64,000 nucleotides of DNA. It comes from CAIWKO01 sp964626855 (lineage in GTDB: Bacteria > Bacteroidota > Bacteroidia > Bacteroidales > CAIWKO01). Every line of letters begins with the position of its first letter. Position 1 is the first letter of the stretch. A model generated the notes under the pieces. That model saw only the letters and a list, made by a program, of their open reading frames with translations. It was not told the origin of the DNA and ran no database searches. The translations under genes and the position numbers were made by a program. The stretch is taken from contig CAZVKJ010000003.1 in the NCBI GenBank assembly GCA_964626855.1, positions 1-64,000 of the forward strand. The letters run 5' to 3'. Shown here piece after piece: positions 1-9,500 of this stretch.

Positions 1-2
1 AC

Positions 3-461
3 CTTTGGAATGATGTGAAACGCCAGGCCAATGATAAAATTTCCGAATTTGATTGCGAAATAGTCGGTTCTGACATATCAGGAGTTGCAATTGCAGCTGC
101 ACGCGATAATTTAAAGGCCGCCAGGCTGCATAAAGATATTCATCTGACCGAGTGCGATTTCAGGATGCTAAAGTTCCCTAAAGAAAAGGGTATAATCATA
201 ACAAATCCGCCCTATGGTGAGCGCATACAACCTGAAGATATAATTCGATTGTATAAAGATATTGGCGATACCCTGAAAAGAAATTGTGCCGGATATGAGG
301 CCTGGATTATAAGTTCTCATTTTGATGCACTGAAATTTATCGGGTTAAAACCTGCTAAAAAGATCACTTTATTTAATGGTCCGCTTGAGTGCAAGTTTGT
401 GAAATTTGAAATCTTTGAAGGCAGCCTGAAAGATAAAAAGTCAGCTGAATACAGACGATGA
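3..461 (+). CDS. THUMP-type 23S rRNA methyltransferase, C-terminal part
   Basis: Class I SAM-dependent RNA methyltransferase of the RlmL/UPF0020 family, cut by the window's left edge, so only about 150 C-terminal residues remain. The diagnostic motif NPPYGERI (about residue 65 of the visible part) is the catalytic N-P-P-Y loop of base-N methyltransferases. It is preceded by an acidic strand (VGSDIS) that fits the SAM ribose-binding position. The reading frame is open to the first base of the window (codons for L-W-N-D-V-K), so the GTG at 15 is not the start. Family members methylate N2 of a guanine in 23S rRNA (G2445 in E. coli). The exact target here is inferred. Confidence 0.85.
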   Translation, partial: LWNDVKRQANDKISEFDCEIVGSDISGVAIAAARDNLKAARLHKDIHLTECDFRMLKFPKEKGIIITNPPYGERIQPEDIIRLYKDIGDTLKRNCAGYEAWIISSHFDALKFIGLKPAKKITLFNGPLECKFVKFEIFEGSLKDKKSAEYRR

Positions 462-610
462 CCGGTTATTGTTATCAATGATCTGTAAATTATTTCAGAG
501 CACATCTGAAAATTGAAAGCAGGACAGCATAATCATAGCAGTTTATATATACTAACAATATACTGTTATCAAAACTGCTAACTTTTTTCATGCTGTTATC
601 AAATAAATGA

Positions 611-618
611 TATTTTTG
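611..618 (+). promoter_or_regulatory. Possible -7 box (TATTTTTG)
   Basis: Matches the Bacteroidota -7 consensus TAnnTTTG, 30 nt before the preferred ATG (649) of the SpoIID-domain gene. No TTTG -33 box is visible at the usual distance. It lies within the longer reading frame that begins at 607, which supports the later start. Confidence 0.3.
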
Positions 619-648
619 TGTAGTTTGATTATATTAAAGTATGATGTG

Positions 649-1602
649 ATGAAAATTCTCAGGATCTATTTTTTTCTTTTTTCTTTACTGTTGTCTAGTG
701 TTGCATTTGGCGGAACTTACATTGATATCAGGATTTTTACGGGTTATAAAATAACCTCATTCAATTTTACACCTGTTTCGGGCAAATATTCCGTTTTCAA
801 TGCCGACAAGCTTGTGGTGGAAGTATTGCGGGATGATATTATAACATTTAAGATTAAAAATGATACTATCCTTGTATCAAAAGGAACTGTGCAATATGGA
901 AAGTATGCGTCTTTAAATATAAGCGGCAGCGGATTGCTGAATAATTTTAAAATTAAACCTTCCAATTCAGATATTAAAGAACGCAATTATGATGACAATC
1001 TGGAGGTTTCTGTTGTTGACGGGCGTTTCGTTATCATCAACCAGGTTGAAATTGAAAATTATGTTGCAGGTGTCGTTCAATCAGAAGGCGGTGGAAGTGT
1101 TAAGGATAATGATTTTTACCTGGTACAGGCCATTACCTGCCGCACATATGCATATAATAACATGAAAAAGCATGCAAAGGAAGGATTTAACCTGTGTGAT
1201 AGCGTACATTGCCAGCAATATGTGGGTAGGTGTAAAACCAATGAAATTCTTGCTGCCACTTTTAAAACTTCGGGTGATGTTATTGTTGACAAGGATAATA
1301 AAATGATTTCGGCGGCTTTTCATGCAAATTCAGGCGGACAGACAGTCAATTCCGAGGATATCTGGAAAATTCAGACGACCTATCTGAAAAGTGTGAAGGA
1401 TACATTTTCGCTTTCGATGCCAAATGCCAAATGGGAATATAAAATTTTATTAACTAACTGGCTTGACTACTTGTCTACCAGGTTTCATTATCCCATTAAT
1501 GACCCTAATAAGAAAAACTATGCCCTCACCTTTAAACAGGATACACGCAAAGTGAATTTTACAGATAGTATTCCGCTGTCGACCATACGCTATGATCTTG
1601 GG
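649..1602 (+). CDS. SpoIID/LytB-domain protein, 3' end lost in gap
   Basis: Exported protein with a SpoIID/LytB domain, a family that cuts or remodels peptidoglycan glycan strands (SpoIID is a lytic transglycosylase in Bacillus). The start at 649 (MKILRIYFF) gives a clean signal peptide ending near AFGG. An upstream TTG-type frame from 607 would add 14 residues that spoil it. Family hallmarks are the VEIENYVAGVV segment, the Q-A-I-T-C-R-T-Y-A-Y stretch and the HANSGGQT motif. The gene runs into the N gap at 1603, so the stop codon is not seen. A frame continuing through the Ns to 1797 is an artefact. It most likely acts in the periplasm. The substrate is not shown. Confidence 0.85.
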
Positions 1603-1702
1603 NNNNNNNNNNNNNNNNNNNNNNNNNNNNNNNNNNNNNNNNNNNNNNNNNNNNNNNNNNNNNNNNNNNNNNNNNNNNNNNNNNNNNNNNNNNNNNNNNN
1701 NN
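1603..1702. other. Assembly gap (100 N)
   Basis: Exactly 100 N, a fixed-size scaffold gap. The true distance is unknown. It hides the 3' end of the SpoIID-domain gene and the 5' end of comEC. Confidence 0.99.
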
Positions 1703-3120
1703 AAAAAACTAAGTTACAGGCTTCGATGGATTACCGGGGCTTTGATAATATTATTTTATTTTCTTGCCGGTTATCAGCTAATAGCATTGAAAAATAGTAA
1801 AAATAACACAAGTTTTTTTGGTACCCGTATATCAGATGAAAATTATGTCCTGGCAAAATTAGAGGAGCCGGTTCAGGTAAAGCAAAAAATTTGCAAATGC
1901 ATTGTTAGTATTATTGCTGTAAAAGATTCACAAAATTGGTACAATACTTCCGGAAAAGCCATATTGTATTTTGAAAAAGACTCTTTGTCGCCTGCATTAA
2001 AATATGGTGATGAGGTTTTATTCAGAAGCAGGTTGTTAGAGGTGTCTTCACCTATGAACCCGGGTGAATATAATTATAAAAATTATTTAAAATACCATAC
2101 AATTGAATATAGTGCTTATATTGATAAATACAGCTGGAAAACAGTAAGGTCGGGTCAGGGAAACATTATAAAAAGTATTGCCTTTAATTTAAGGAATAGG
2201 TTATTGCAGGTTTTAAAACATAATAAGCTTGAGGGCGATGAATATGCTGTTGTTTCGGCCCTGCTGGTAGGTTTTACTGATAACCTTGATCCCGAACTCA
2301 TCAGGGTGTACCAGGGAACCGGTGCAGTTCATATTTTAAGTGTGTCGGGCTTACATGTTGGGATAATATTTATTGTACTTAATTTTTTGCTTCAGTTTTT
2401 TGATAAGTTCAGGTGGGGACGATTGCCAAAAGCATTTTTGTTGCTTGGGTTTATTTGGTTTTACGCTGTTCTTACGGGTATGTCTCCATCAGTAATGAGG
2501 GCTTCAGCCATGATCAGTTTTATTGTTATTGGTAATGCATTCCGGCAACCGCCCAATATATACAATACAATTGCCGCTTCAGCTTTTGTGCTGCTGATGT
2601 TTAATCCCTATATGATCACAGATGTCGGCTTTCAGTTATCCTACCTTGCAGTACTGGGCATAGTATCAATTTATCCCTTTATAAATAAGGCTTTTACATC
2701 AAAATACTGGATATCCCGGCAGTTATGGTCATTGATAGCGGTATCGCTTTCGGCCCAACTGATCACATTTCCTTTGTGCCTGTTTTATTTTCACCAGTTT
2801 CCAAATTATTTTCTCCTGACAAATATCATTGCCGTTCCTTTATCGGGATTGGTGATTTATCTGGGGATCGCCGTGCTTCTGTTGTCGTTTATTCCTTGGC
2901 TTTCTATGATCCTGGCAAAAGCTTTGTCTTTTTCACTTATGCTTTTAAACGGTTCAATCGCCTACATTGAGGGTTTGCCTTATTCTGTGACAAAATCTAT
3001 ATCTGTCAGTTTTTTTGATTTATTCTTGTTGTATGGTATTATAATTTGTTGCTGCATATTTATTCAGCAGCGTAAGAACAATTTTTTTCTTGCTGCGGTG
3101 TCATTGTTATTTTTGCTCAT
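1703..3120 (+). CDS. comEC: ComEC/Rec2 DNA-uptake channel, both ends lost in gaps
   Basis: Internal piece of about 470 residues of the ComEC/Rec2 inner-membrane channel that moves single-stranded DNA into the cytoplasm during natural transformation. It begins with a transmembrane helix, followed by the soluble DUF4131/OB-fold-like region (about the first 150 residues). The Competence domain follows with the signature HILSVSGLHVGII and many hydrophobic helices. Family members in this phylum are usually about 650-750 residues, so the first one or two helices and any C-terminal part are in the gaps at 1603 and 3121. No other competence gene is seen nearby. The same frame continues through the second gap into the transporter only because Ns cannot give stops. 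Confidence 0.88.
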
Positions 3121-3220
3121 NNNNNNNNNNNNNNNNNNNNNNNNNNNNNNNNNNNNNNNNNNNNNNNNNNNNNNNNNNNNNNNNNNNNNNNNNNNNNNNN
3201 NNNNNNNNNNNNNNNNNNNN
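3121..3220. other. Assembly gap (100 N)
   Basis: Exactly 100 N. It separates the ComEC segment from the C-terminal part of an unrelated transporter and hides the end of one gene and the beginning of the next. The true length is unknown. Confidence 0.99.
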
Positions 3221-4339
3221 GTGCTTTCTTTTCAGGAAGCCATGCTGGCTATAGATTTCAATACTATTGCCTTGTTGCTCGGGATGATGATTGTGATTAC
3301 CACGTTGCAGCTGGATGGATTTTTTTCATTTATTGCCAGAAAAACCATGGCATTTTCACGAACCCGCTTCAGGTTGATGGTAATCATTGTATTTGTTACA
3401 GGAATATCCAGCGCTTTTATGGTTAATGACGCCGTAGTATTACTTTTTACCCCGGTGATTGTGGCCCTATGCATTAGCTACCGGCTCAATCCTGTCCCTT
3501 TCCTGATTGCTGAAATTCTGGCTTCCAATGTTGGCAGCGCCATGACAATTACCGGGAATCCGCAAAATATGCTTATTGGCTTAAATTCGGGAATTTCCTA
3601 TGGGTCATTTCTGTTGTGTTTGCTGCCCGTATCATTGCTGGGTCTGTTGATCATAATTTTTGTGATGAGGTTTATGTATCCCGGAATATTTAAAGATAAA
3701 ACGCCACTTGAAAATCATGAACGGAAATTTGATTATAATCTCAACTCAATGCGAGTTTCCGTCCCGATCTTTATTCTTGTTGTATTGCTTTTTTTCTTCA
3801 GCAAATTATTAAATATATCAATTCCTGTTATTGCCTTGCTGGGTGGATCACTGATTATGATTTTCGGGAAAATAAAACCTTCGAAAATAATTAAAGGTAT
3901 TGACTGGGTGCTGTTGCTGTTTTTTGCTTCCTTGTTTATTGTCGTTCATGGTATTGAAAAAGCGGGGCTGATGGAATACCTGCTTAGTTCAAAACCATTG
4001 CAGCCTGGAATTACGGGGATTGGCGCACTTCACGGGATCAGCCTTATTGCTTCACAGGTAGTAAGCAATGTGCCGTTTACTGTGGCTATTCTGCCTTTAA
4101 TGAAGGTTATTTCTTCAGATTATATGTGGATAGCCTTAGCTTCAGCATCTACACTCGCCGGTAATGCTACAATAATTGGTGCAATGGCCAATCTGATTGT
4201 AATTGAATCGGCCCGTCAGCATGATATTAAAATCAGTTTTTTTGAATTTTTTAAAGCCGGAATTGTAACTACGGCTTTGACCTTTATTATATCTATTGGT
4301 GTAATTTTTCTTGAAATAAAACTTGGCGTTCTGAATTAA
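3221..4339 (+). CDS. ArsB/NhaD/SLC13-type ion transporter, 5' end lost
   Basis: C-terminal 372 residues of a polytopic membrane transporter of the ion-transporter superfamily (ArsB, NhaD, CitM, SLC13). The paired motifs are VNDAVVLLFTPVI, the GNPQN helix-break after SNVGSAMTIT, and, in the second half, QVVSNVPFTV with LAGNATIIGAMANL, which is the inverted repeat of the first half. About nine hydrophobic segments remain. Sequence alone does not separate arsenite, Na+/H+ or dicarboxylate transport. No ars genes lie next to it. The gene ends 6 nt before the end of the convergent gene at 4346. Confidence 0.75.
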   Translation: MLSFQEAMLAIDFNTIALLLGMMIVITTLQLDGFFSFIARKTMAFSRTRFRLMVIIVFVTGISSAFMVNDAVVLLFTPVIVALCISYRLNPVPFLIAEILASNVGSAMTITGNPQNMLIGLNSGISYGSFLLCLLPVSLLGLLIIIFVMRFMYPGIFKDKTPLENHERKFDYNLNSMRVSVPIFILVVLLFFFSKLLNISIPVIALLGGSLIMIFGKIKPSKIIKGIDWVLLLFFASLFIVVHGIEKAGLMEYLLSSKPLQPGITGIGALHGISLIASQVVSNVPFTVAILPLMKVISSDYMWIALASASTLAGNATIIGAMANLIVIESARQHDIKISFFEFFKAGIVTTALTFIISIGVIFLEIKLGVLN

Positions 4340-4345
4340 GAGTTT

Positions 4346-4957
4346 CTATTTGCAAAGTTTAACAATCAGTTTTGCTGTTTCGGCAGCCGATGCGCCATAG
4401 GCAAGAGCTATCCTGGTCTGCTGATCTTTCATCTCAACCATGTTATCGCTTTTGCCTGTTACCTTTTCGGTTTTTATTGTGGCCAGAACATTATCGGGAT
4501 TTGCGGTTTCAATAATATCAATGGTCAGGTTAATGTAGGTTTCCCGGCTAAATCCTCCTGACGATGTAAAAAATCCAGGTTCGATTTTGATTGTTTTAAC
4601 GACCATGGAATACTTCGAGTCGCCGCCTTTTTCAGCTGTCAATTTAAGTTTTTTCATTCCCATGTTAAATTGTTCAATGAATTTTTTTTCATCTTTTTCC
4701 TTAAAATCGGCTTTCCACTGTGTGACAAATTTATCACCGTCAGCTGCTTTTTTGAATTCGGATTTTTTTTGCTTGAGGTATATTTCTTCTGTAAAACCAC
4801 CTACATCCATGCCATCGTAAACAAATGATATGGAAATGGCTGATTGACCTTTTAATACTGATACATCGCCGCTGATAAGTTTGATATCCTGTGCAGTTGC
4901 ATGGAAGTTAAAAGAAGCCATGATGGCAAACAAGAAGAATATTCTAAAATATTTCAT
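4346..4957 (-). CDS. Exported protein of unknown function
   Basis: 203 residues with a clear signal peptide (MKYFRIFFLFAIMASFNFHATAQ, cleavage after TAQ). The mature part is rich in lysine, beta strands and polar residues, with no cysteine except near the C-terminus, no membrane helix and no motif I recognise. A segment about residues 120-160 (ETYINLTIDIIETANPD) resembles beta-sandwich proteins that build composite outer-membrane lipoproteins, but this is too weak for a family name. It is a single minus-strand gene, convergent with the transporter upstream in the window and divergent from the small membrane protein at 5048. Confidence 0.75.
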   Translation of the reverse strand: MKYFRIFFLFAIMASFNFHATAQDIKLISGDVSVLKGQSAISISFVYDGMDVGGFTEEIYLKQKKSEFKKAADGDKFVTQWKADFKEKDEKKFIEQFNMGMKKLKLTAEKGGDSKYSMVVKTIKIEPGFFTSSGGFSRETYINLTIDIIETANPDNVLATIKTEKVTGKSDNMVEMKDQQTRIALAYGASAAETAKLIVKLCK

Positions 4958-4985
4958 GGTAATATTTTTTTTATTTGAGTTTAGG

Positions 4986-4993
4986 CAAACATA
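4986..4993 (-). promoter_or_regulatory. Possible -7 box (TATGTTTG)
   Basis: On the minus strand TATGTTTG matches TAnnTTTG, 28 nt upstream of the ATG of the exported protein gene at 4957. No good TTTG -33 partner is visible. Confidence 0.35.
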
Positions 4994-5047
4994 GTGTTTT
5001 TTTGTAGATTTGCTAATATTTTATAAAAAAAAATTAAATTATTAACA

Positions 5048-5266
5048 ATGTGTGAATTAGATCAATTATCCGGGTGTATGACCTTTTTAATGCCTTTAAT
5101 AATTTTACTTGTTATTTGGGAATTGGTATGGAAAGCAATTGCCATGTGGAAATCTGCACGTAATAATCATCTTGCCTGGTTTATTTGTATTGCTGCCTTA
5201 AATACATGCGGCATTCTGCCAATAATCTACATTTTGAAATATCGGAAAAAGACAATGGCGAATTAG
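5048..5266 (+). CDS. Small two-helix membrane protein, DUF5652 type
   Basis: 72 residues with two hydrophobic helices separated by a basic loop. The stretches WKAIAMWKSARNN and ILPIIYILKYRK are the typical pattern of the DUF5652 family. These proteins are widespread, short and of unknown function. The ATG at 5048 leaves a 90-nt divergent intergenic region to the gene on the other strand. Confidence 0.7.
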   Translation: MCELDQLSGCMTFLMPLIILLVIWELVWKAIAMWKSARNNHLAWFICIAALNTCGILPIIYILKYRKKTMAN

Positions 5267-5425
5267 TGATTTTTATTTTCTGAAGGAAAAAACCGGATTG
5301 GTTAAAGTTAAAGGTAACACGGTATCAATATTAAAAATCCGTGTGAGTTCTATTATTGAATGTGTTTGTGCTTTTTTAGTGAAAACCATTAATTTTAAGG
5401 TTTATATAATTTAATCTTTACTGCA

Positions 5426-6304
5426 ATGATAAAGATCTCATTTCTTTCGTTCTCAGTATTGTTATTGTTCTTAACCGGCGTGAATGCCCAGTCACAGATG
5501 CCCAACCCCGGTTTTGAAAATTGGTCAGCCACATGGCCTAATAACAGACCTTTAAACTATAATACCATTGACACCGTTGGTATGCACAGCGCTTTCAAAA
5601 CCACCGACAAATTTAGTGGCAATTACGCCCTAAAAGTAATGTCACTTGATACCATGCTTTTCGGAATATATAATGTTAAGTTTCCGGGAGTGGCCACTTT
5701 TGGCCGCATACATCTCGATGGTACCGTTGATAAAGGGATTCCATTTACAGAAAAACCGGATAATTTGCGTGGCTATTATAAATATCTGCCGACTAATACT
5801 GATACCATGAATGTAATTGTATATTTCTGGAAATACAATGCGGTCTTACAAAAAAAGGATACTTTAGGAGGTGCTGTATTGGACACTTCTGCAACCATTA
5901 GTACCTATACTTATTTTGATTTGCCGATAAAATGGGATTCAAACAGCACAGAAACTCCGGATTCGATGAATATTGTTTTGCTTTCTTCAACATATGTGAT
6001 ACAAAATCATTCAAGTGCTTTTTTTGATGAATTCTCTTTTTATTACTCGCCCACAGGTTGGGCGCAGCCCCTGGATGAAATATTAAATGATGTTTATCCC
6101 AATCCTGTTCAGGACGTGCTAAATTTGAATAATGATACAGATTCTGAAGTGTTTATTTATTCTTTAACCGGCAAGTTGATCATGAACAGAAAATTAGCGG
6201 AACCGAATTATTTGTTGGATGTATCTTTGTTGCCGCATGGAGCGTATATTCTTAAAGTTCAAAATGCTCACAAAGTAAGGGTTTCCAAGATTATTCTTGA
6301 GTAA
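5426..6304 (+). CDS. T9SS-sorted surface protein, PCMD-like
   Basis: 292 residues. Signal peptide of about 21 residues ending VNAQ, then MPNPGFENWS, which together with the following beta-rich domain resembles the PCMD-type carbohydrate-associated fold seen in many Bacteroidota surface proteins. The last ~75 residues are a T9SS type A sorting domain: VYPNPVQD, then FIYSLTGKL, then LPHGAYILKV and a basic end. Export is therefore across the inner membrane by Sec and across the outer membrane by T9SS, with removal or anchoring of the C-terminus. The binding partner is not shown. Confidence 0.8.
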   Translation: MIKISFLSFSVLLLFLTGVNAQSQMPNPGFENWSATWPNNRPLNYNTIDTVGMHSAFKTTDKFSGNYALKVMSLDTMLFGIYNVKFPGVATFGRIHLDGTVDKGIPFTEKPDNLRGYYKYLPTNTDTMNVIVYFWKYNAVLQKKDTLGGAVLDTSATISTYTYFDLPIKWDSNSTETPDSMNIVLLSSTYVIQNHSSAFFDEFSFYYSPTGWAQPLDEILNDVYPNPVQDVLNLNNDTDSEVFIYSLTGKLIMNRKLAEPNYLLDVSLLPHGAYILKVQNAHKVRVSKIILE

Positions 6305-6445
6305 TTGGTCAGGTAATTTTTATTTTTTGTTTTGTCATTCGGCCCTGGGTTCATCTAAACACAAATATGTAGGTTTCTCAAGTGAGCATTTTTATAAGTG
6401 ATGGTAATTCATCTGCAGTAAAACATCATTTATCTTTTTTTTTGT

Positions 6446-6453
6446 TATATTTG
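6446..6453 (+). promoter_or_regulatory. Possible -7 box (TATATTTG)
   Basis: TATATTTG matches the Bacteroidota -7 consensus 59 nt before the ATG of the C25 protease gene at 6512. The -33 region has no clear TTTG. Confidence 0.35.
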
Positions 6454-6511
6454 TTAACAATTTGAATTGATTTTACGTCCTCATATTGGATTTCTTTTAA
6501 TTATTCCCAAA

Positions 6512-9500
6512 ATGAAAAAAATCCTGACCTTTCTGGGCTTTTTTTGTTGTATCATATTAACTGCCGGGCAAAATCAAACCGCGGATAAAACTCCTGTAAG
6601 AACAGTAACCGATAAAGGGGTTAAAGGTTTAAAAGTAGAGTATACATTCAATGGGTATTCCATAAGTGTGGTTAATGAAAATAGCACCAAATTCGTTCGT
6701 ATAAATATTAAGGATTTTACTTTTCTTAAGGAGGTCGGGAAACCTGCTTTACCGGCGCATTATGATCTTGTTCTGATTCCTGATGATGCAACAGCCCGGG
6801 TAAACATAAAATATTCGAATGTTTCGCAACAGGGCAATCTTCTTGTTTATCCGGCATTGCGGCCGGCAACCGACCGTTATGGTGATCCGGAACCCCGGTT
6901 TGAAATTGATTCCGCATTTTATCTGAAAAATACATGGTATCCAGAGGAACCTGTCAGGATAGTAAACATTTTAAAAATAAAAGGATTATCCCTGGCAGTG
7001 GTCAGGGTATGCCCTGTGCAATATAATCCCCGGCTTAATCTTGTAAAATTTATAGGGTCTTTGAATTATGAGGTTAAATTTAGCAAGAGCAAATCACTGA
7101 TCAAACAAAAGAATTTTTACTCATCTTATTTTTTAAGTAATCTGGATAATCTGGTATTAAACAATTCATCCATAAAACAGGAAACAGAGGCTTATTATGC
7201 GTCTTTAAAAAATGTAAAACCGGCAAAATTATCGGATGCGAAGAATTACATAATCATCACTCATTCTGATTACCGTGAAGCGGCCGACAGTCTTGCCAAA
7301 TGGAAGAGCCAGCTTGGATACGCTGTTAAGATTATTTCCCGTTCAAGCTGGACCAGTGCACAAGTGAAAACCGAGATACATGGCCTTTATCAATCATATG
7401 CCCCCAGGCCTGATTATTTTGTTATAATTGGCGACCACGATAAAGTACCTGGAGAGATACACCAGGATCCTATGTATCATGAGAATTTTGCAACAGATCT
7501 TTATTACGCCTGCATGGATGGGCCAAGTGATTATGTGGCCGATATGGCATTTGGGCGAATTTCTGTTTCATCTGCTGCACAGTCAATGACTGTGGTAAAA
7601 AAAATAATTAAATATGAGAAAAGCCCTCCTGCATTACCTGGTTTTTATACAAGAGGGACAGGCTGTGCCTATTTTCAGGATGATGACACCAGTAATTATG
7701 AAGACAGGCGCTTTGTACTTACTATGGAAGAAATACATAGCTATATGCAATCACAGGGTTACAGCGTTGACAGGGTTTATGAGGCTGATCCTTTCACCAA
7801 CCCGATGTATTATAATAATGGATTTTATGCAAATTCAGAGCCTTTGCCTGTAGACCTGCTCCGAAGTAGCGGATTTGCCTGGGATGGCGATAAAAACGAT
7901 ATTGTTGCTGCGCTGAATTCTACTGATGGCCGTTTATTTCTTGCTCATCGCGATCATGGTTACACTGGAGGAACAGGTTGGGCTTCTCCCGAATTTACCA
8001 GCAATGATATCGGTTTGCTGAATAATGGTGATAAACTTCCTGTTGTTTTTAGTATTAATTGTCATACCGGCGAATACAGGTTGCCTGAATGTTTTGCCGA
8101 GAAATTTCTGCGTAAAACCAATGGTGGTGCAGTGGGTGTTTTTGGAGCCGCGTATTACAGTTACAGCGGATATAATGATGGGCTTATCGAAGGAATGTTT
8201 GATGCAATATGGTCAAACCCCGGATTAATACCGGATTATACAGGTATTGGTGATACGCCTGTTGGCTCACCGGTTTCTCATCAGCCAATTTATACGATGG
8301 GAGATGTTATGAACCAGGGGCTAATACGTATGGTTCAAACATGGGGCGATGATCAGTATTCTCATGAACTCTTTCATTATTTTGGCGATCCTGCAATGAA
8401 AATCTGGACTGCACTTCCGGAAGCGATTACGGCAACGAATGATCCAACACTTGATTGCCATGATACTACATTTCAGATTAATTCATGCTCATGTACGGGC
8501 TGCCTGGCTACCCTTGTAGTTGATGGCGAAATGATCGCAAGTGATACACTGGGGGCTGGGCCCAATATTCTGCGATTTGCCCCTGTGGCAGGTAATTCTG
8601 CAGTATTAACCATTTCCGGACATAATTACAGGCCTTATATTTATTCAATTCCGTTCACTTCTTCATGTATAAAGCCAAAGTTTGATATTGAATATGCTAA
8701 TCCTTGTGTCGGACAGCAAATAACAATAAATAACGCTTCAACAGGCAATATTCAAACTTTTGCATGGGATTTCGGCAGCGGGGCATCACCCCAAACGGCA
8801 TCCAATTCAGGGCCTTTTCAGGTGTATTATTCTTTTCCCGGGTTAAAGTATATTACGCTGACAATTTCTGATGGTACAAACTCTGAAACATATGCAGATT
8901 CTGTTTATATTGAGCAACCCTGCGTATACAGTGCCATCCAAAACCAGCATATAATGATCAATTCATGCCAGGGGACACTATTTGATAATAATGGTACCGG
9001 AAATTATTTGCCCAATAGCAACGATACTGTTACTATTTTAGTTCCCGGAGCAACATCAATAAATTTGCATTTTACCGATTTCGATGTGGAAATGGGAGAT
9101 GCAGGATATTGTAACTGGGATTACCTTCAAATATTTGATGGCGTTGATATGTCTGCACCACTTATTGGAAAATATTGCAGTTTACAGGGATTCACTCCGG
9201 CGGCTGATGTCTCTTCGAGTGGAAATGCAATTACGGTTTACTTTTATGCAGATGAGTATACTGAAGGCCGTGGTTATGAAATTGATTTTAATTGCTCTGC
9301 TTCTGGTCAGGTTCCCTCTGCCGGATTCACAGCTGATCCTCTGACATCATGTGATGGTACAATCAGTTTTACTGATCTTTCAACGAATTCACCAACAAAA
9401 TTCCACTGGGATTTCGGTGATGGGGATACTTCCAACACTCAGAACCCGGTTCATATTTACCAGTCTAACGGAAATTATACAGTTACATTTAAAGTTTTTA

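Noticed and set aside
1592..4339. A single 915-residue ComEC-transporter fusion
   Set aside because: The frame runs through a 100-N gap where stops cannot appear. The parts on each side belong to unrelated families, each lacking an end.
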